Shown here: piece after piece, positions 22,377-34,145 of the stretch
How positions within the stretch are numbered: position 1 is the first letter of the stretch
How the letters are laid out: every line of letters starts with the position of its first letter
The notes under the pieces: model-generated
Told to the model about the DNA's origin: nothing
The model's database searches: none
What the model saw: only the letters and a program-made list of their open reading frames with translations
Source: Macrosoma leucophasiata
Lineage: Eukaryota; Arthropoda; Insecta; Lepidoptera; Hedylidae
Reading direction: 5' to 3'
DNA length: 64,000 bases
NCBI GenBank assembly: GCA_036365455.1
Contig: JAWQUS010000020.1
Span: 6,359,001-6,423,000 of the forward strand
Position numbers and translations under genes: made by a program

Positions 22377-22645
22377 ATCATCGTAATCAGCCAACAAATG
22401 TCCACTGCTGGACCAAAGCTTCCCCATAAGGGAAGGGATACGCCATAATCGCCACGCTTGGCATGCGGATTGGCGATCGCAGTGGCGGTAGTTTTATCGC
22501 AGGATGTTGACGCCCCATTGGCATGGTTTGACCGCCATTGGTCGGTTGATTGACTGCACTAGGTAGTGGAAGAATTATTTTCCAGTAGTAGAAAATTCTT
22601 CCGGTAGTGGGCGGTGGGATCGTCACGTCCCGATGCCTACAATAT
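22377..22645 (-). mobile_element. Repeat C with RTE-like 3' tail
   Basis: The minus strand reads CCACCGCCCACTACCGGAAG ... CCAATGGCGGTCAAACCATG ... TGCGATCGCCAATCCGCATG ... and ends GGTCCAGCAGTGGACATTTG, TTGGCTGATTACGATGATG. The end closely resembles the RTE element's own terminus (CAGCAGTGGACGTCCTATGG, CTGATATGATGATG), as expected of a SINE mobilised by RTE. Confidence 0.7.
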
Positions 22646-22837
22646 ATAACCAGACAGACGCACGAGTGATCTTTTTTTTATATAAATGGCATCGCTGTTA
22701 AGCATATTGCCAGTGTCAAGTAAAACGATATTTCATATTGGTCATAAGCAGCGTAAAAGTCAGAGTCAGTCGGTCAATTATTAGTCAGTCAGTCAGAGTC
22801 ACACTCAGTAATTCGAGTAAAGCGATGGCTGCTTTAC

Positions 22838-25800
22838 TCGAATTACTGAGTGTGATTTACCAATGCATGTTATTTGGACTTAGATTACGAAAGATATATA
22901 CCGAAGAGACGTAATTTTACTATGTCAATGTGCAGGCTTATTCTCAGACAGATATTGAGAATGGATTATAAAAATAAACATCTGAAATTTATTAACAATC
23001 AAGTTAACCATTTTAATAAATTAATAAAAAAGTTAACGTAGGTGTTCTAACAGATTCAATTGCCATAGTTGAGGTAGGTGTTCAAACAGATCCAATTGCC
23101 ATAAATAAGAATCAATTGAAACCATGTGATTCTGAACAGAATAATCAGTTTTTTCGTATCTAAGTATGTAACGATATTCCATCAAAACATAAACGGACTG
23201 ATCACAAAATCTGATGAGCTTGTGATTTGCTTAGATGAACTATCTGTTGTTTTTAATATCCGTTTGGATATTCTATGCATTACCGAACACAATATGATAT
23301 TTAACGATACAAGCTTCCTTAATATTCCTAATTATGAACTGGCATCATTCTGCTTAAGAAAAAATAGACGTGGTGGATCCTGTATACTGGTTCGTAGGGG
23401 GTATAAGTTTCGTCCCATTTATGACATATATACATACAATGTTTTAAATATCTTAGAATGTAGTGCAGTTGAACTAATTGAGCAAAATTTTATAATAATT
23501 TGTGTTTATAGACCACCAAAAAATGAGTTGACTTCAATTGACTTATTTTTTAATAATCTCGACAAAATACTGCAAAGAATGTGTTATAAAAATAAAAAAA
23601 TTATATTGTGTGGTGACTTTAATATAGACAAACTAAAAACAACGAGGATATCGACAGAATTTCAACATCTGTTACAATCGTACAACCTTAAGCTATGCAT
23701 TAATGAACCGATACGACTAAGTAGTAATACCTGCATAGACAACTTTGCCCACAATATTTGTGGCTGTACGAGCTCAATATTTGAACTAGCCATATCAGAC
23801 CACACAGCGCAAGTGCTCCAATGCCCATCAAAAAGGAGTGTATTATTAAGTCACTGGTTCATTCATAAACGTCAATATAGCGTGGAAAATGTGAATAAAT
23901 TTAATGAATGCTTAAATCAATTATAAAGATAACTGAAGTTTATATAAGTAATACTGAAGTTTATTCAACTAAGGATCCGAATTTGGCCCATAATAATTTC
24001 CTCGATTTGATATTGCTCTTTCATAATCTGTGTTTTCCAGTAGTAAGAGTGAAAATTGTGGCAAATAAGAAACATCGGCGGCTATCCAAAGGGATCAGAT
24101 TCTGCACTAAAAGAAAAAGAAAATTATTATGGCAAAGTAGACAAACCAAGAATAAAACCGATATAAATAAATTTATTACCTATTCTAAAAGGTTAAAACA
24201 GATAATTAAACTTACTCAGAAATGTGAAAATAATTATTCTATTAAGAATTCTCAAAATAAAGCAAAGGCAACCTGGAGTATCATCAATGGCTTGGTTAAT
24301 AACGTCCCCAAGTCTGAAGTAGATAATTAAAATTGGGTCAAATTATATAACTAACCCAAAAATAATTGCGCAGGAGTTTAACAACTTCTTCATTGATCAT
24401 ATTCTAAGTAACTGTAAAAATAAAAATAGTAATCTCAAACCTACAATTAGACATAATCAGCCCAATTCTTTTTTCTTGAAGCCAACTTGCATAGAAGATG
24501 TTTTGCTCACTATACGGTCTGTAAAAAACACAAATAGTGTTAGGTATGATAACCTAAACACAAAAATTATTAAGAGCGCTGCTCATATTGTATCACCTGT
24601 ATTATGTCACATCATTAATTTATCTATTGAATTTGGTGTTTTTCCGGACAAAATGAAAGTTACTTTAATAAAGCCCATATTTAAGAAAAAAGACAAACAC
24701 GATATGCAATGCTATCGACCTATTGCTTTAACTCCCATTTTATCTAAGATATTTGAAAAATATATTTACAAGAACCTTTACTCCTACCTAGAAAAAAATT
24801 ATATTTTAATTGACGAACAGGTTGGATTTCGTAAAGGTAAATCGATAAATAGAGCAATTCAAAATTTCTTTAAAATAGTTATGACGGGCTTAGAAAGTAA
24901 AAAACGAGTGTTAGCTATATACATGGACATGAGTCGGGCATTTGATTATGTTGACCATTCCATTCTCATTAATAAATTAGAAAAATATGGACTGAGAAAC
25001 AATTCACTTGATCTAATACAATCATATTTGTCTGGTAGACAACAAATTACAGAAATAAACAAAATAAACATGGCCACTAAAACTGCTGTAAAATATTTCT
25101 CAGAACCAAGAGAAAATACATATGGTGTGCCTCAGGGCAGCATTTTGGGACCATTGCTATTTTAAGTATATATTAATGACTTTCCTCAAGTCATTGAAGC
25201 CCCTATGGTTCTCTTTGCAGATGATAGCACTGGTATATTTATTGACAATAACCCAATGACATATGAAACTGATATTAATAATTCGCTTAAAAATCTTATA
25301 CAATGGATGCATGATAATAATCTTAAAATTAACCTAGACAAAACATGCTTAATGAAATTCGTTAATAAAAATACAGCTCCCAAGGATCTGCAAATCTGTT
25401 ACGAGGGTACTCTCATATCTGAAGTTACATCAACAAAATTTTTAGGAATTTATATTGATCAAAACCTTAGGTGGAAATCCCATTTAGAATATGTTACCAC
25501 AAAATTGAATAAATTTTCATTCGCCTTACATATGTTGTCTAAAGTAGTCGATACAAATGCGATTCTTACTGCGTATCACGCATATGTTGGAAGTATACTA
25601 AGATATGGGGTTATATTTTGGGGAAATGCTGCAGGTACTGTAAGTGTTTTCAAAGCTCAAAAGAAATGTGTTAGATCCATATGTAAATTGTCCTCAACTG
25701 AATCGTGTAAGCCTTACTTCCAAAGACTAAAAATTATGACTCTCCCTTCGCTATATATCTTTGAAATGGCCTTAATGATAAAACATGATATCCATAATTA

Positions 25801-26455
25801 TGAAACTTTGCAATCTAATCGCCACAAAAATAAACTAAAAACTGTGTACTCAAGGACCAAGTTATATCATGATAGTGTTTTCGGTATGGGACCTAGAATC
25901 TATAATAACTTGCCAAATAATATAAAATATAATACTAGTTATGACTTTAAAAATGTACTTATGAAATACTTATTAGACAAAGCTTATTATTCTGTTACTG
26001 AATTTTTACTGGACAAATGAGAAAATTATTTTTTATTAACTTACGTACTGATTGTATATACATAATTAAAATTTTAATTATATTGACATTCATAATATAA
26101 AAATGTAATAATAATGTTGACAGATTATAATTTAATTCAATTTCTAACATTTTAACTATTAACTATTGTAAAATCTTTGCTAACCCTTTATTATGTAAAT
26201 TATCGAATTCTTATGTTATGACTGAAATCAATGATTATATTATAAGTAATTATCATATGAAATTAAAATGAGGATTATTTAAATACTTAATGAAATTTAA
26301 TGAAATAATAGTTTAATAACTACCTACATTGCATTGTAGACTCAAAATTTTGCATGCCTCAACAGGTGGCGAAACAACAATTTATTTTGTAACAACAATT
26401 CTTTATACCCATGTTTATGCAAATAAAGTGAATTGAATTGAATTGAATTGAATTG
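22838..26455 (+). mobile_element. Near full-length Jockey/CR1-like non-LTR retrotransposon (LINE)
   Basis: Contains an endonuclease region, a reverse transcriptase, a 3' UTR of about 400 bp with AATAAA at 26422 and a pentanucleotide tail (AATTG)5 at 26431-26455. The left edge is uncertain. GCTTTAC occurs at 22831-22837 and again just after the tail (26455-26461) and may be a target-site duplication. No ORF1 was recognised between 22838 and 23126; that stretch contains two near-copies of AACAGATCCAATTGCCATA. Confidence 0.8.
23126..26020 (+). pseudogene. Broken LINE endonuclease-reverse transcriptase ORF
   Basis: The APE-type endonuclease is at 23126-23926 (FHQNINGL; CGDFNID; ISDHTAQVL) and the RT from about 24350 (YMDMSRAFDYVDH; GVPQGSILGPLLF; LFADDSTGIF). 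Frame changes occur near 23910 and between 24330 and 24476. A stop at 25163-25165 interrupts the frame right after GPLLF, where a leucine codon (TTA to TAA) is the likely ancestor. All catalytic motifs survive, so the copy is recently dead. Confidence 0.88.
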
Positions 26456-27061
26456 CTTTACCAGGACATTTATAATGAAGTTTTGAAGGCAACCTAAAAA
26501 TCCGTGTTTTCGCACTGTTATTCTATTTCACTATACACGGGCACTGTAATAAACCTATATCAAACAAAATGCCATCAACTTTATTTAATATATCTCAAAA
26601 ATACACCAAGAGAAACGAAATAAAATAAGAGCACCACACGCCTCTTTCAAGGTTCCCGCCAAAACCCCACGAGTGGTCTTAATATGCGTTATGTTTTTAA
26701 AAACTGTAAATGACTCGACAAGAAAACCATAAACTATTCTTATTTTCCATTCATGTGACATGACATAGAATATTGTACTGAATGTAGATACCTACTGACG
26801 CAAGAGTCCGATCAAGTCGGGGCATTCCACCTTTGAAAGTGACGCATACACTATAACCACAGTCTAAAGCACGTATCTATAACTGAGTTCTTCCTCAGAG
26901 TTAACACGATTACTCATTTTAACTGTTGGTTAGGTATCTCAAAGTTAGATTTGTTAAAAAATAAAATTCCACATGTCGTAGCCTACTTCGTCTGATTCAT
27001 TGAATGGCAAGGTTACTATACAACTACATTCATACCTATATGGTAGAACAGTATACGTATG
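26456..27061. other. Anonymous AT-rich DNA
   Basis: No ORF, repeat or RNA gene recognised. Confidence 0.4.
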
Positions 27062-27346
27062 ACTGGTGGTAAAACTTCAGTTCATTGTAGGAGCACGAGC
27101 TCGTAGGCACCACAGCATTTATATACCGCCAAACGGGAGGGTTCAGCATTATCGTGATCCAGTTAGATGGTATGTTTATCCCAGTAATAAATATCACAGT
27201 CATAACGAATTGAACCCTTTTCAAAATGATAGGTTCAATTGTCCTCAGGGGTGCTAAGAAGCAGCTTTGTGACCTTTGATTTTTGTGTATATAGGCTACC
27301 AGTCATCACTTAACGTACATGTGAACCGCATGCTTGTCACATAAGA
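27062..27346 (+). repeat. SINE A copy
   Basis: ACTGGTGGTAAAACTTCAGT, TTATCGTGATCCAGTTAGAT, TCCTCAGGGGTGCTAAGAAG and GAACCGCATGCTTGTCAC, with diverged spacers. Confidence 0.7.
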
Positions 27347-27404
27347 AAAAACATTTACTTACAATTTCACTTTTTTTTTGTGTTCCGTATTTATAAAAAA
27401 AAAA

Positions 27405-27755
27405 AACAGAGCCCTTATAGGATTGAAATATCAATATTAACCTACATGCTAACACCCTCGATTTTCCGGATACGTTTTGTCCCCTGTAACAGAGTGCCTA
27501 GTGCGAGATTTCCGATCGCGATTTTCGATCGCGATCGCGTAAGAGTAAATAAAATCTCGCACTAGGCACTCAGGTGTCGAGCCTGTTGACATCGCCGGAC
27601 ACATTACCAAGCTCCGAAGTACTGCGAAACTTCCAAAAAATGGAAAATCCCAGGACCAGAGATGAAGAGCACACTTACACCTTTATCTCTGGTAGTCCCG
27701 ACCCGGGAATCGAATCCAATATAGCAGTAGTGGCCTGTTACCACTACTAAGACAG
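27405..27755 (-). mobile_element. SINE B, interrupted by an 80-bp palindromic insert
   Basis: ACACCCTCGATTTTCCGGAT ... CCCTGTAACA | insert 27492-27571 | AGGTGTCGAGCCTGTTGACA ... CCCGGGAATCGAATCCAATA. The tRNA head region is present but diverged. Confidence 0.8.
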
Positions 27756-28477
27756 TAATGTTAACTTCGTTATACCTATTAGCGTCATGGAACACGATGG
27801 TACAATCTAAATACCTCAACTAACAGTCATAGGTATTTTAATCCATTTCTCAGATAATGTTATCAGTTTAATGAATTTTTTGCAGGCCTCCTAACTATTA
27901 TTTTTTCAGTTACTACCACTTTTTATTTGTGTTTATTTACTAACTTTTTAAAACACATTTTAATGGACTGTTGGTAAATCCATGACGAATTATGGTAAAC
28001 ATATTTTTTTCAATAGAAAGCTTCATAGTTTTTACCGTCACGTCGTTAAAATATTAAGTTCTCCTGTTACTACATTAGGTATTATATTTTTCTTCACCAT
28101 AAATTCTAGCACCTAACAGATCGTTGGGTGCGTGACGATTTAAGGCGCTTTCACACGACCTAGCGTGTAAAATTTTATTTTTACAAAAAACTCTTTAATT
28201 TTCCCTTCCGTAAAGATTATGTCATACCATGTAGGTAGATGTTCTAAAACAAATTTTATTAATTTTCCGCTTTGTAAGTAAGTAAGTATAGCGTACCGTG
28301 TAAGTCGATCTTGTTTCTTTTGTTATTCAATAAGAGGAAAATAACAAGCCTGTCAAATCAGGAAACGGGAATTTGATGTTGTTAAAATTAGTTGCGTATG
28401 TGACGCTCAGGTCAGGGTTCGATGGTGAAAATGGGCAAGTATCTCCTTTTATGACCTAGATACTAAGTTTTTTATGC
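27756..28477. other. Anonymous AT-rich DNA
   Basis: No ORF or named repeat. TGTAAAATTTTATTTTTACA at about 28166-28185 is a local palindrome. Confidence 0.35.
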
Positions 28478-28605
28478 CATGAAGTTGAAAACAAACATAC
28501 AGTTGACATTGATGGTAAGTGAGTATGTAGCTTAAACCAGAGATTTTGATACGTTGCCACTCCTAAGTTTAAGTTGTAATGCCTCTAAGCCGGAAATTAG
28601 GAGGT
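28478..28605 (-). repeat. SINE A 3' fragment
   Basis: ACAAACATACAGTTGACATT, GATGGTAAGTGAGTATG and GCCTCTAAGCCGGAAATTAG. Confidence 0.65.
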
Positions 28606-28986
28606 ACAAATATCTTACTAAGATGGAAGATTATTTTATACCTTGCAAGGAATAGTTTTTAATCCTATAAATACGTAAGTAGTTATATCTATTCTGTCAA
28701 AGTGGTTAAGAACTGTGTCAACATAATGAAATAAACTTATTTTTCGGCAATGTCCCCCGAATTGTGGAACTCCTTATAATATCAACAAAAAACATACTCC
28801 GATATCTACCATTTTTATAAAATAAGGTAGTATAAATGAAGTTGATCAATCATATAATCAATAATATCAATAAGTATAAATGAAGTTTGCAGAAAATTAA
28901 GTCGTTTATTTGCAAGAATACTTTACAATTTATACAAAATAGTAAGTGAAATATGGAAACATGTAATCAGTCTGCAAGCAGTCGTG

Positions 28987-29637
28987 TAAAGGAGATGTTG
29001 CAAAAATGTATGGACCTCCGGCCATGTATTGTACACAATATCATTAACAGTCAAAATCAATATAATAACGTGTTTTACTGCATATTTTCAGTTATTTAGC
29101 TTTGCTTGCAGTTACAAAACATTATTTGCAGTTAGATTTGCAATTCAAAACCAACATGGCGAACATGGCGGGCGATGTCATTTTGACATTTTAATTTTTT
29201 TTTATTGTTTTTGGATTTTATAGTACTTGGAGAAAAAAGTAATCTTTTCTAAATACTATCGAAATCGATTTCATGTGTTAATACTAAGAACTTAATACTA
29301 ATCGATTTCCAATTTAAAGAAATTCATCGGCACTTCCTTAAATTGATCGATTCGATACATTGTTATTTTGATAACATGTGATGCACTAGTAAGATACAGA
29401 TAGCATTCGTTTTGTTCTATATACATATATACTATTTAGGTACTATCCCAAGCCTCGGCTGTATCGCCGCCATGTTGAACATGGTTGAAAATGATAAAAT
29501 CGTTTGAATTAAATGTGGTTGTAACTCTAAAATATATTCTTGAATAAATTTATTGTATTTTTTTCGGATTCTTCTTTATTTTACCCATTTTTTGAGGACG
29601 TGTACGAACTAGAGCCGAGCTCGCAACATCTCCTTTA
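28987..29637. mobile_element. TA-flanked MITE, family AAGGAGATGTTGC, copy 1
   Basis: The element is 28989-29635 with TIR AAGGAGATGTTGC / GCAACATCTCCTT, and TA on both sides. Internal CAAAACCAACATGGCGAACA and CTATCGAAATCGATT recur in the two other copies. TA duplication suggests a Tc1/mariner-type mover. This copy has about 150 bp of extra sequence after position 29265. Confidence 0.8.
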
Positions 29638-30167
29638 ATTTAAAGTTTCAGTATCAAGTAATTTCATTCAGGTCGTAAAAACAACTGCGGAGAAGCCATT
29701 CAGTTAAGATATTTTTTAAAAGTATTACCCTCTATCTACAATTATATGTGATGGCTCATGATTATAATTTTAAAAACCTAAAATATACCTACCCTACCAT
29801 TTACTAATCCCTGTTATCTGATAACTGTCTTTATGTAAAGATGCCAGCATGTTATGTATGACACATACGTATGTTTCACGTTTTTCTAATTTTACCTACC
29901 TTTATTTGCACGTTTCATTGACATTTACGTAATTTGTAATCGAGATGCGTTTCGTGAAAAAATAGTTTGATACAATCGTAGTACAGTAGTACAGCGGTTC
30001 AGAAGATCAGGGCTTTTAAATTAATATCTCGCAATCGAAACTATCTACAAACGCTATATTATTGTCAACACACTTAACCTGGGTTGCACCACGACTATAG
30101 TTAAAGTTATTGTGACATTTCACATCCTTCTCTAACTTTAATAAATTTCTTTAAGTTAGAGAAGGAT

Positions 30168-30524
30168 GCAGTTACAAAACATTATTTGCAGTTAGAATTG
30201 CAACTCAAAACCAACATGGCGAATATGGCGGGCGATGTCATTTTGACATTTTCATTTTTTAAATTGGTTTTTGATTATACAGTACTTAGAGAAAAAAGTA
30301 ATATTTTCTAAATACTATCGAAATCGATTGATCCCAAGCTTCGGCTGTATCGCCACCATGTGGAACATAGTTGAACTTGATAAAATCGTTTGAATTAAAT
30401 GAGGTTGTAACTCTAAAATATATTCTTGAATAAATTAATTGTATATTTTTGTATTCTTCTTTAATTTACCCATTTTTTGAGGACGTGTACGAACCAGAGC
30501 CGAGTTCGTAACATCTCCTTTACC
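30168..30524. mobile_element. Same MITE family, copy 2, left end missing
   Basis: Shares GTTACAAAACATTATTTGCA through GAGCCGAGTTCGTAACATCT, and ends at TA (30523-30524). The left third is replaced by an 18-bp hairpin (30123-30168). Confidence 0.75.
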
Positions 30525-30570
30525 GCCGCTGCGATCGGCAACTCACATGCCAAGCATGGCAATTATGCCA
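30524..30570 (-). repeat. Repeat C fragment
   Basis: CTGCGATCGGCAACTCACAT then GCCAAGCATGGCAATTATGC, the core of repeat C, directly after the MITE ending at 30524. Confidence 0.5.
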
Positions 30571-30734
30571 TATTCTCCATTCTGACATATTCTCCATTAT
30601 GACACACAAACTTAAAAATGGCCCATACTCCCCGGCGGCCGCGTTAATTCAGACTGGTGTTACCGGTTATGGTGACAGGGGCAGGTGGTGCTAAAAATCC
30701 GAGGCAGACCTACCAGACATACCTACTAACGAGT

Positions 30735-30900
30735 GAGCCTTAAAATGAACATGGACAAGACGAAGATCATGTTAAATGTCCTTGTCACACCCACTCCTGT
30801 TATGGACGAAGTTGTTGACGATTATGTACACAAACGGCCCATTAGATCGCGAAGTGGTCGGTCTGACTTCAAAAAAGAGGTCATGAAATTATATTGTAGA
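30735..30900 (+). pseudogene. RTE LINE internal fragment
   Basis: Translates as VSLKMNMDKTKIMLN, TPTPV, EVVDDYVHK and a divergent SGRSDFKKEV. It matches KMNMDKTKVMFN to NFEKEV of the 35-kb RTE copy, with a small deletion after TPTPV. Confidence 0.8.
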
Positions 30901-31276
30901 TTTTAACCCATTTTGAATAGGGAATCTACTAGGGAGGAGGTTTTTTAGCACTCGATACTGATCTAGCTGATTATCCAGACATCGTGCATGATCGTGTGTA
31001 GTCACCATAACAGAGAATCGTAGGTCGCAAATCACCGTTGACTGCTGTATTGGGGTCAATATTATGCATAAACGATTGACATAATAATGTGTGTCTTGTA
31101 TTTAGTGTCTAACTTAAATAAATATATTGTTTTGATTGGCATGGCAAGTTAATAGTCGTATAGTCATAACACACGTCCCGATTTGGTACGGAGCGTACGA
31201 TCCGAACGTGTGTTACTACTATAATAGGGTATCTATCTGCTAGAGACAATACGTATATTTCGAATATGTATAATTT

Positions 31277-31455
31277 TTTTTTTATGTAATGGAAGTGGCA
31301 AACAAGCATGCAGTTCACATTGATGTTAAGTGATAACTGCAGCCTATAGACACCCACACAAAGACCGAGGTCAAAATGTAGATGCGTTACAACTCCCGAG
31401 GCCTAAGGTGCCTGGTGGTTATACCTCTGTGCCGGAAATTTAAGGGCCGTAACCC
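31277..31455 (-). repeat. SINE A 3' half
   Basis: TTTTATGTAATGGAAGTGGC, CATTGATGTTAAGTGATAAC, TGCCGGAAATTTAAGGGCCG. Confidence 0.75.
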
Positions 31456-32247
31456 ATTCTGCAGTAACTGTTTAAACGCAATGTTACCTTCTGTTATTGT
31501 TATATTGGCAAAAACCATAACTTTTTAATCGAATAAGTCCACACTTTTCACGAATGTTTTATCTAGATAAAAATTGACATCTACACGTGGATTTTCTCAT
31601 TGATTACCTAGGTACTGCAGCTCACTCGATTATGATTTATTGATATATTGTATGTCAGTTGTAGAAATTATGAACGAGCTGAAACGTTGAGTAAATAACA
31701 TTATATTTATACGCAATTAGGTAAATTTATTATGATTGGAAATCGTAAATATTAATTGTTTATTGATAATCCTCCATATATGTGGAATTAATCTAGGTAG
31801 GGATCATTATAATAATACGTGAAGGAAAAAGGTTGTATTAATTTTTACGTTTATTGAGCAGACGGATCATCGGTACAGTTTAATTAAAGAAGAAGTGCAC
31901 AATACTGCTATTTTATTAAAATAATAAAAAAAAACAATAAAAGAAATCATTAGCAATATCATGAATTTCACAACGTTCACAGGTCAAAACATAAATATAT
32001 GTGTGCTTTGTACCGGGCTACTACCCTGTGGTAAAGAGGTTTCACGAGGTTTCAGGAGGTGGTGATTATCATAGAAGTTCCCTTAGAGAATTCAGACTTC
32101 GGTACGTTTCACGCGTTTTTCGGTCGAATTTCGACCACCACCAATCACTCTAGTATGTCAGGGCATATCTTGCTTTTTTATTCCTTATTTTGAATAAAGT
32201 AGCGTTCGCAAGTGTCTTGCATAATATTGAGTTACCCCGCGGTATGG

Positions 32248-32620
32248 AGTATGCCTAACGTGACCATTTTTATCGTCACTTAAAACGGGACATTCTCAAA
32301 ATTAACCTTCAAGGAACCAGGGGGAATGGGCTTACTTATGAATGCCGAGCTATAACGCCCTTCTTCAAGTATTTAGGTATCGCTATCAATTGCTTTTGAG
32401 ATTATTATAAATTATTTAAAAAATATTATATTTTCGGATTGACGTTTACAGGACGACTTCAGTCGGGTATAGTTTTCATACATTTTTGCTGATTTTTGCT
32501 GAGATTAACAATAACGGGACATTTTCGTTTCCCGAAAGTTTTCCTGGGACACCGGAACGGGCTGCCTGAAAACGGGACTGTCCCGTTCAAAACGGAACGT
32601 ATGGTCACGTTAAGTATGCC
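32248..32620. mobile_element. hAT-type MITE, perfect 12-bp TIRs and 8-bp target duplications
   Basis: The element is 32256-32612 (357 bp), TAACGTGACCAT ... ATGGTCACGTTA, flanked by AGTATGCC on both sides (32248-32255, 32613-32620). Inner sequence repeats AACGGGACATT/GACTGTCCCGTT in inverted order. No ORF. Confidence 0.9.
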
Positions 32621-32933
32621 TGCTCTCGCCATCTTTATTTCTATGAAATGATGAGATTAAGTAAACCTTATGTTATTGGAACCTAAGTAATATACAGTAG
32701 ATACATATTAAGAGAGCGTTTATACATATTCGTGTTTGAAATAAGTCCCACTGAATGACTGACAATTTTTGTCATAGACCTAAGGAAATCCAAAACCGAC
32801 GCGGTAATAACGTCTCATGTTCATAGAATGATAAATTGCATCATTTAGTTTTCCGCGCTCTAAGCATGAATGAGTATTTTGGTGCTGCACGTATACTAGT
32901 ACGCGTAGCGACAAAGAACTGGGTTCAATGAGC

Positions 32934-33015
32934 GTATGTATCTTCATGCCAAGTCCCTTAGGGCGTAAGCGGAGAATGTGAAGCGCCAGATATACCGGTC
33001 CTTTCAATGAGCGCA
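32934..33015 (-). mobile_element. Family D LINE terminal fragment
   Basis: ATCTTCATGCCAAGTCCCTT, then GCGGAGAATGTGAAGCGCC, matches the family D terminus. Confidence 0.6.
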
Positions 33016-33388
33016 AAGACTTGAATTGGACGGTTAAAGGAGAAGGTGATCGTAGTAGTCTTGCTGCTCCCTTTCCCCTTCCCGAGTTAGGTTTGCTACA
33101 ATTCAGGGATCCAATTTTTAACTACTGACAGGTCTAAAAAATATAGAAAGGTCTTAGAAGGGCCTTGTTTTGCTATCATTTAACCATTGGGACTAGACTA
33201 GATGTTGACACATATGACAAATTCTTCGTTTTTTATAAACCTACTTAAATTATTTGCCTGCAAATTACAGAATTAGGTATAATAAATAATAAAAAAATAA
33301 AACACGCTTTCACTCACGGTTATAAATCTGTGTCGTGGATGCGGTTGTACACACACAACACAAACAAACACCCAGACTCGAAACTATT

Positions 33389-33775
33389 TTTTTTTATATA
33401 AATTAGATGGCAAACAAGCATGCAGCTGATGTAGCTCACATTGATGTTAAGTGATGACTGCAGCCTATAGACATCTACACAAAAACTAGAGGTCAAAATG
33501 CAGATGCGTTGCCATCCCTGAGACCTAAATTGTTACGTGTCTATTTTATATATAACTTGGCCATACATTACCATCTAACCGGAACACGATAGTGCTGCCA
33601 TTAGGTGGCAGATAGATTATGCAATGCGGTGGTGCCAACGCCTCTAGCTCCTGAACCGGAACTCTACCACCAGTAGGCCATACAAACATATGTCCCGGTG
33701 CGGCGATCGAACCCGCCACCCTGAATCAAGCGGTAGTTACACACCGCTGAACTAACAAGGTCGTCCGGGATATGT
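33389..33775 (-). mobile_element. SINE A, full-length copy with tRNA-like head
   Basis: On the minus strand it begins GACGACCTTGTTAGTTCAGC, has a B-box GGTTCGATCGCCGC, then ACTGGTGGTAGAGTTCCGGT, TGCAGTCATCACTTAACATC and ends ATGCTTGTTTGCCATC plus an AT-rich, A-run tail. It is the only copy in this window retaining the pol III head; the other copies start at or inside the ACTGGTGGTA segment. Family length about 385 bp. Confidence 0.8.
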
Positions 33776-34034
33776 CTAGCTCCAATTCATTTCTCCATTT
33801 TTTACAATGAAATAAAAAGCATCTTTAAATCAATTTGCAGTGAGCTAATGAGGCTGTTTGACGGAAATCATTGAACTGTACGCGGACGTCTAGTGAACCT
33901 TGACATTAAGGGCGTGAGTGCACGGGGCGTTTGTGATCGCTAGTGTTCGTATTTTTATTCAAATCAAATGTATCTATTTATCTTTAAGCTAATCAATCTC
34001 AAAATCTATTGAATATAACTACACGTTTGTATTC

Positions 34035-34145
34035 CCATAACGGCTAGGCAGTGCAAAATGCAAGCGTACACCCACGATTCGCCAGTTTCGTTTTGTCTCA
34101 TGTGGAAGGTGGGAAATCTATTACTACTATACGCTGAGTTTGTTG
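34035..34145 (-). repeat. SINE B, internally deleted relic
   Basis: CCCATAACGGCTAGGCAGTG, ACACCCACGATTCGCCAGTT, then directly TACTACTATACGCTGAG; the middle is lost. Confidence 0.55.

Larger units (their letters stand above)
30571..32247. other. Mostly anonymous, outside listed RTE and SINE A fragments
   Basis: Apart from the RTE fragment (30735-30900) and SINE A (31277-31455), nothing recognisable. Confidence 0.35.

Noticed and set aside
23039..23105. Direct repeat of about 30 bp as a regulatory iteron
   Set aside because: Lies in the presumed 5' region of the LINE; short tandem repeats there are common and no function can be inferred.
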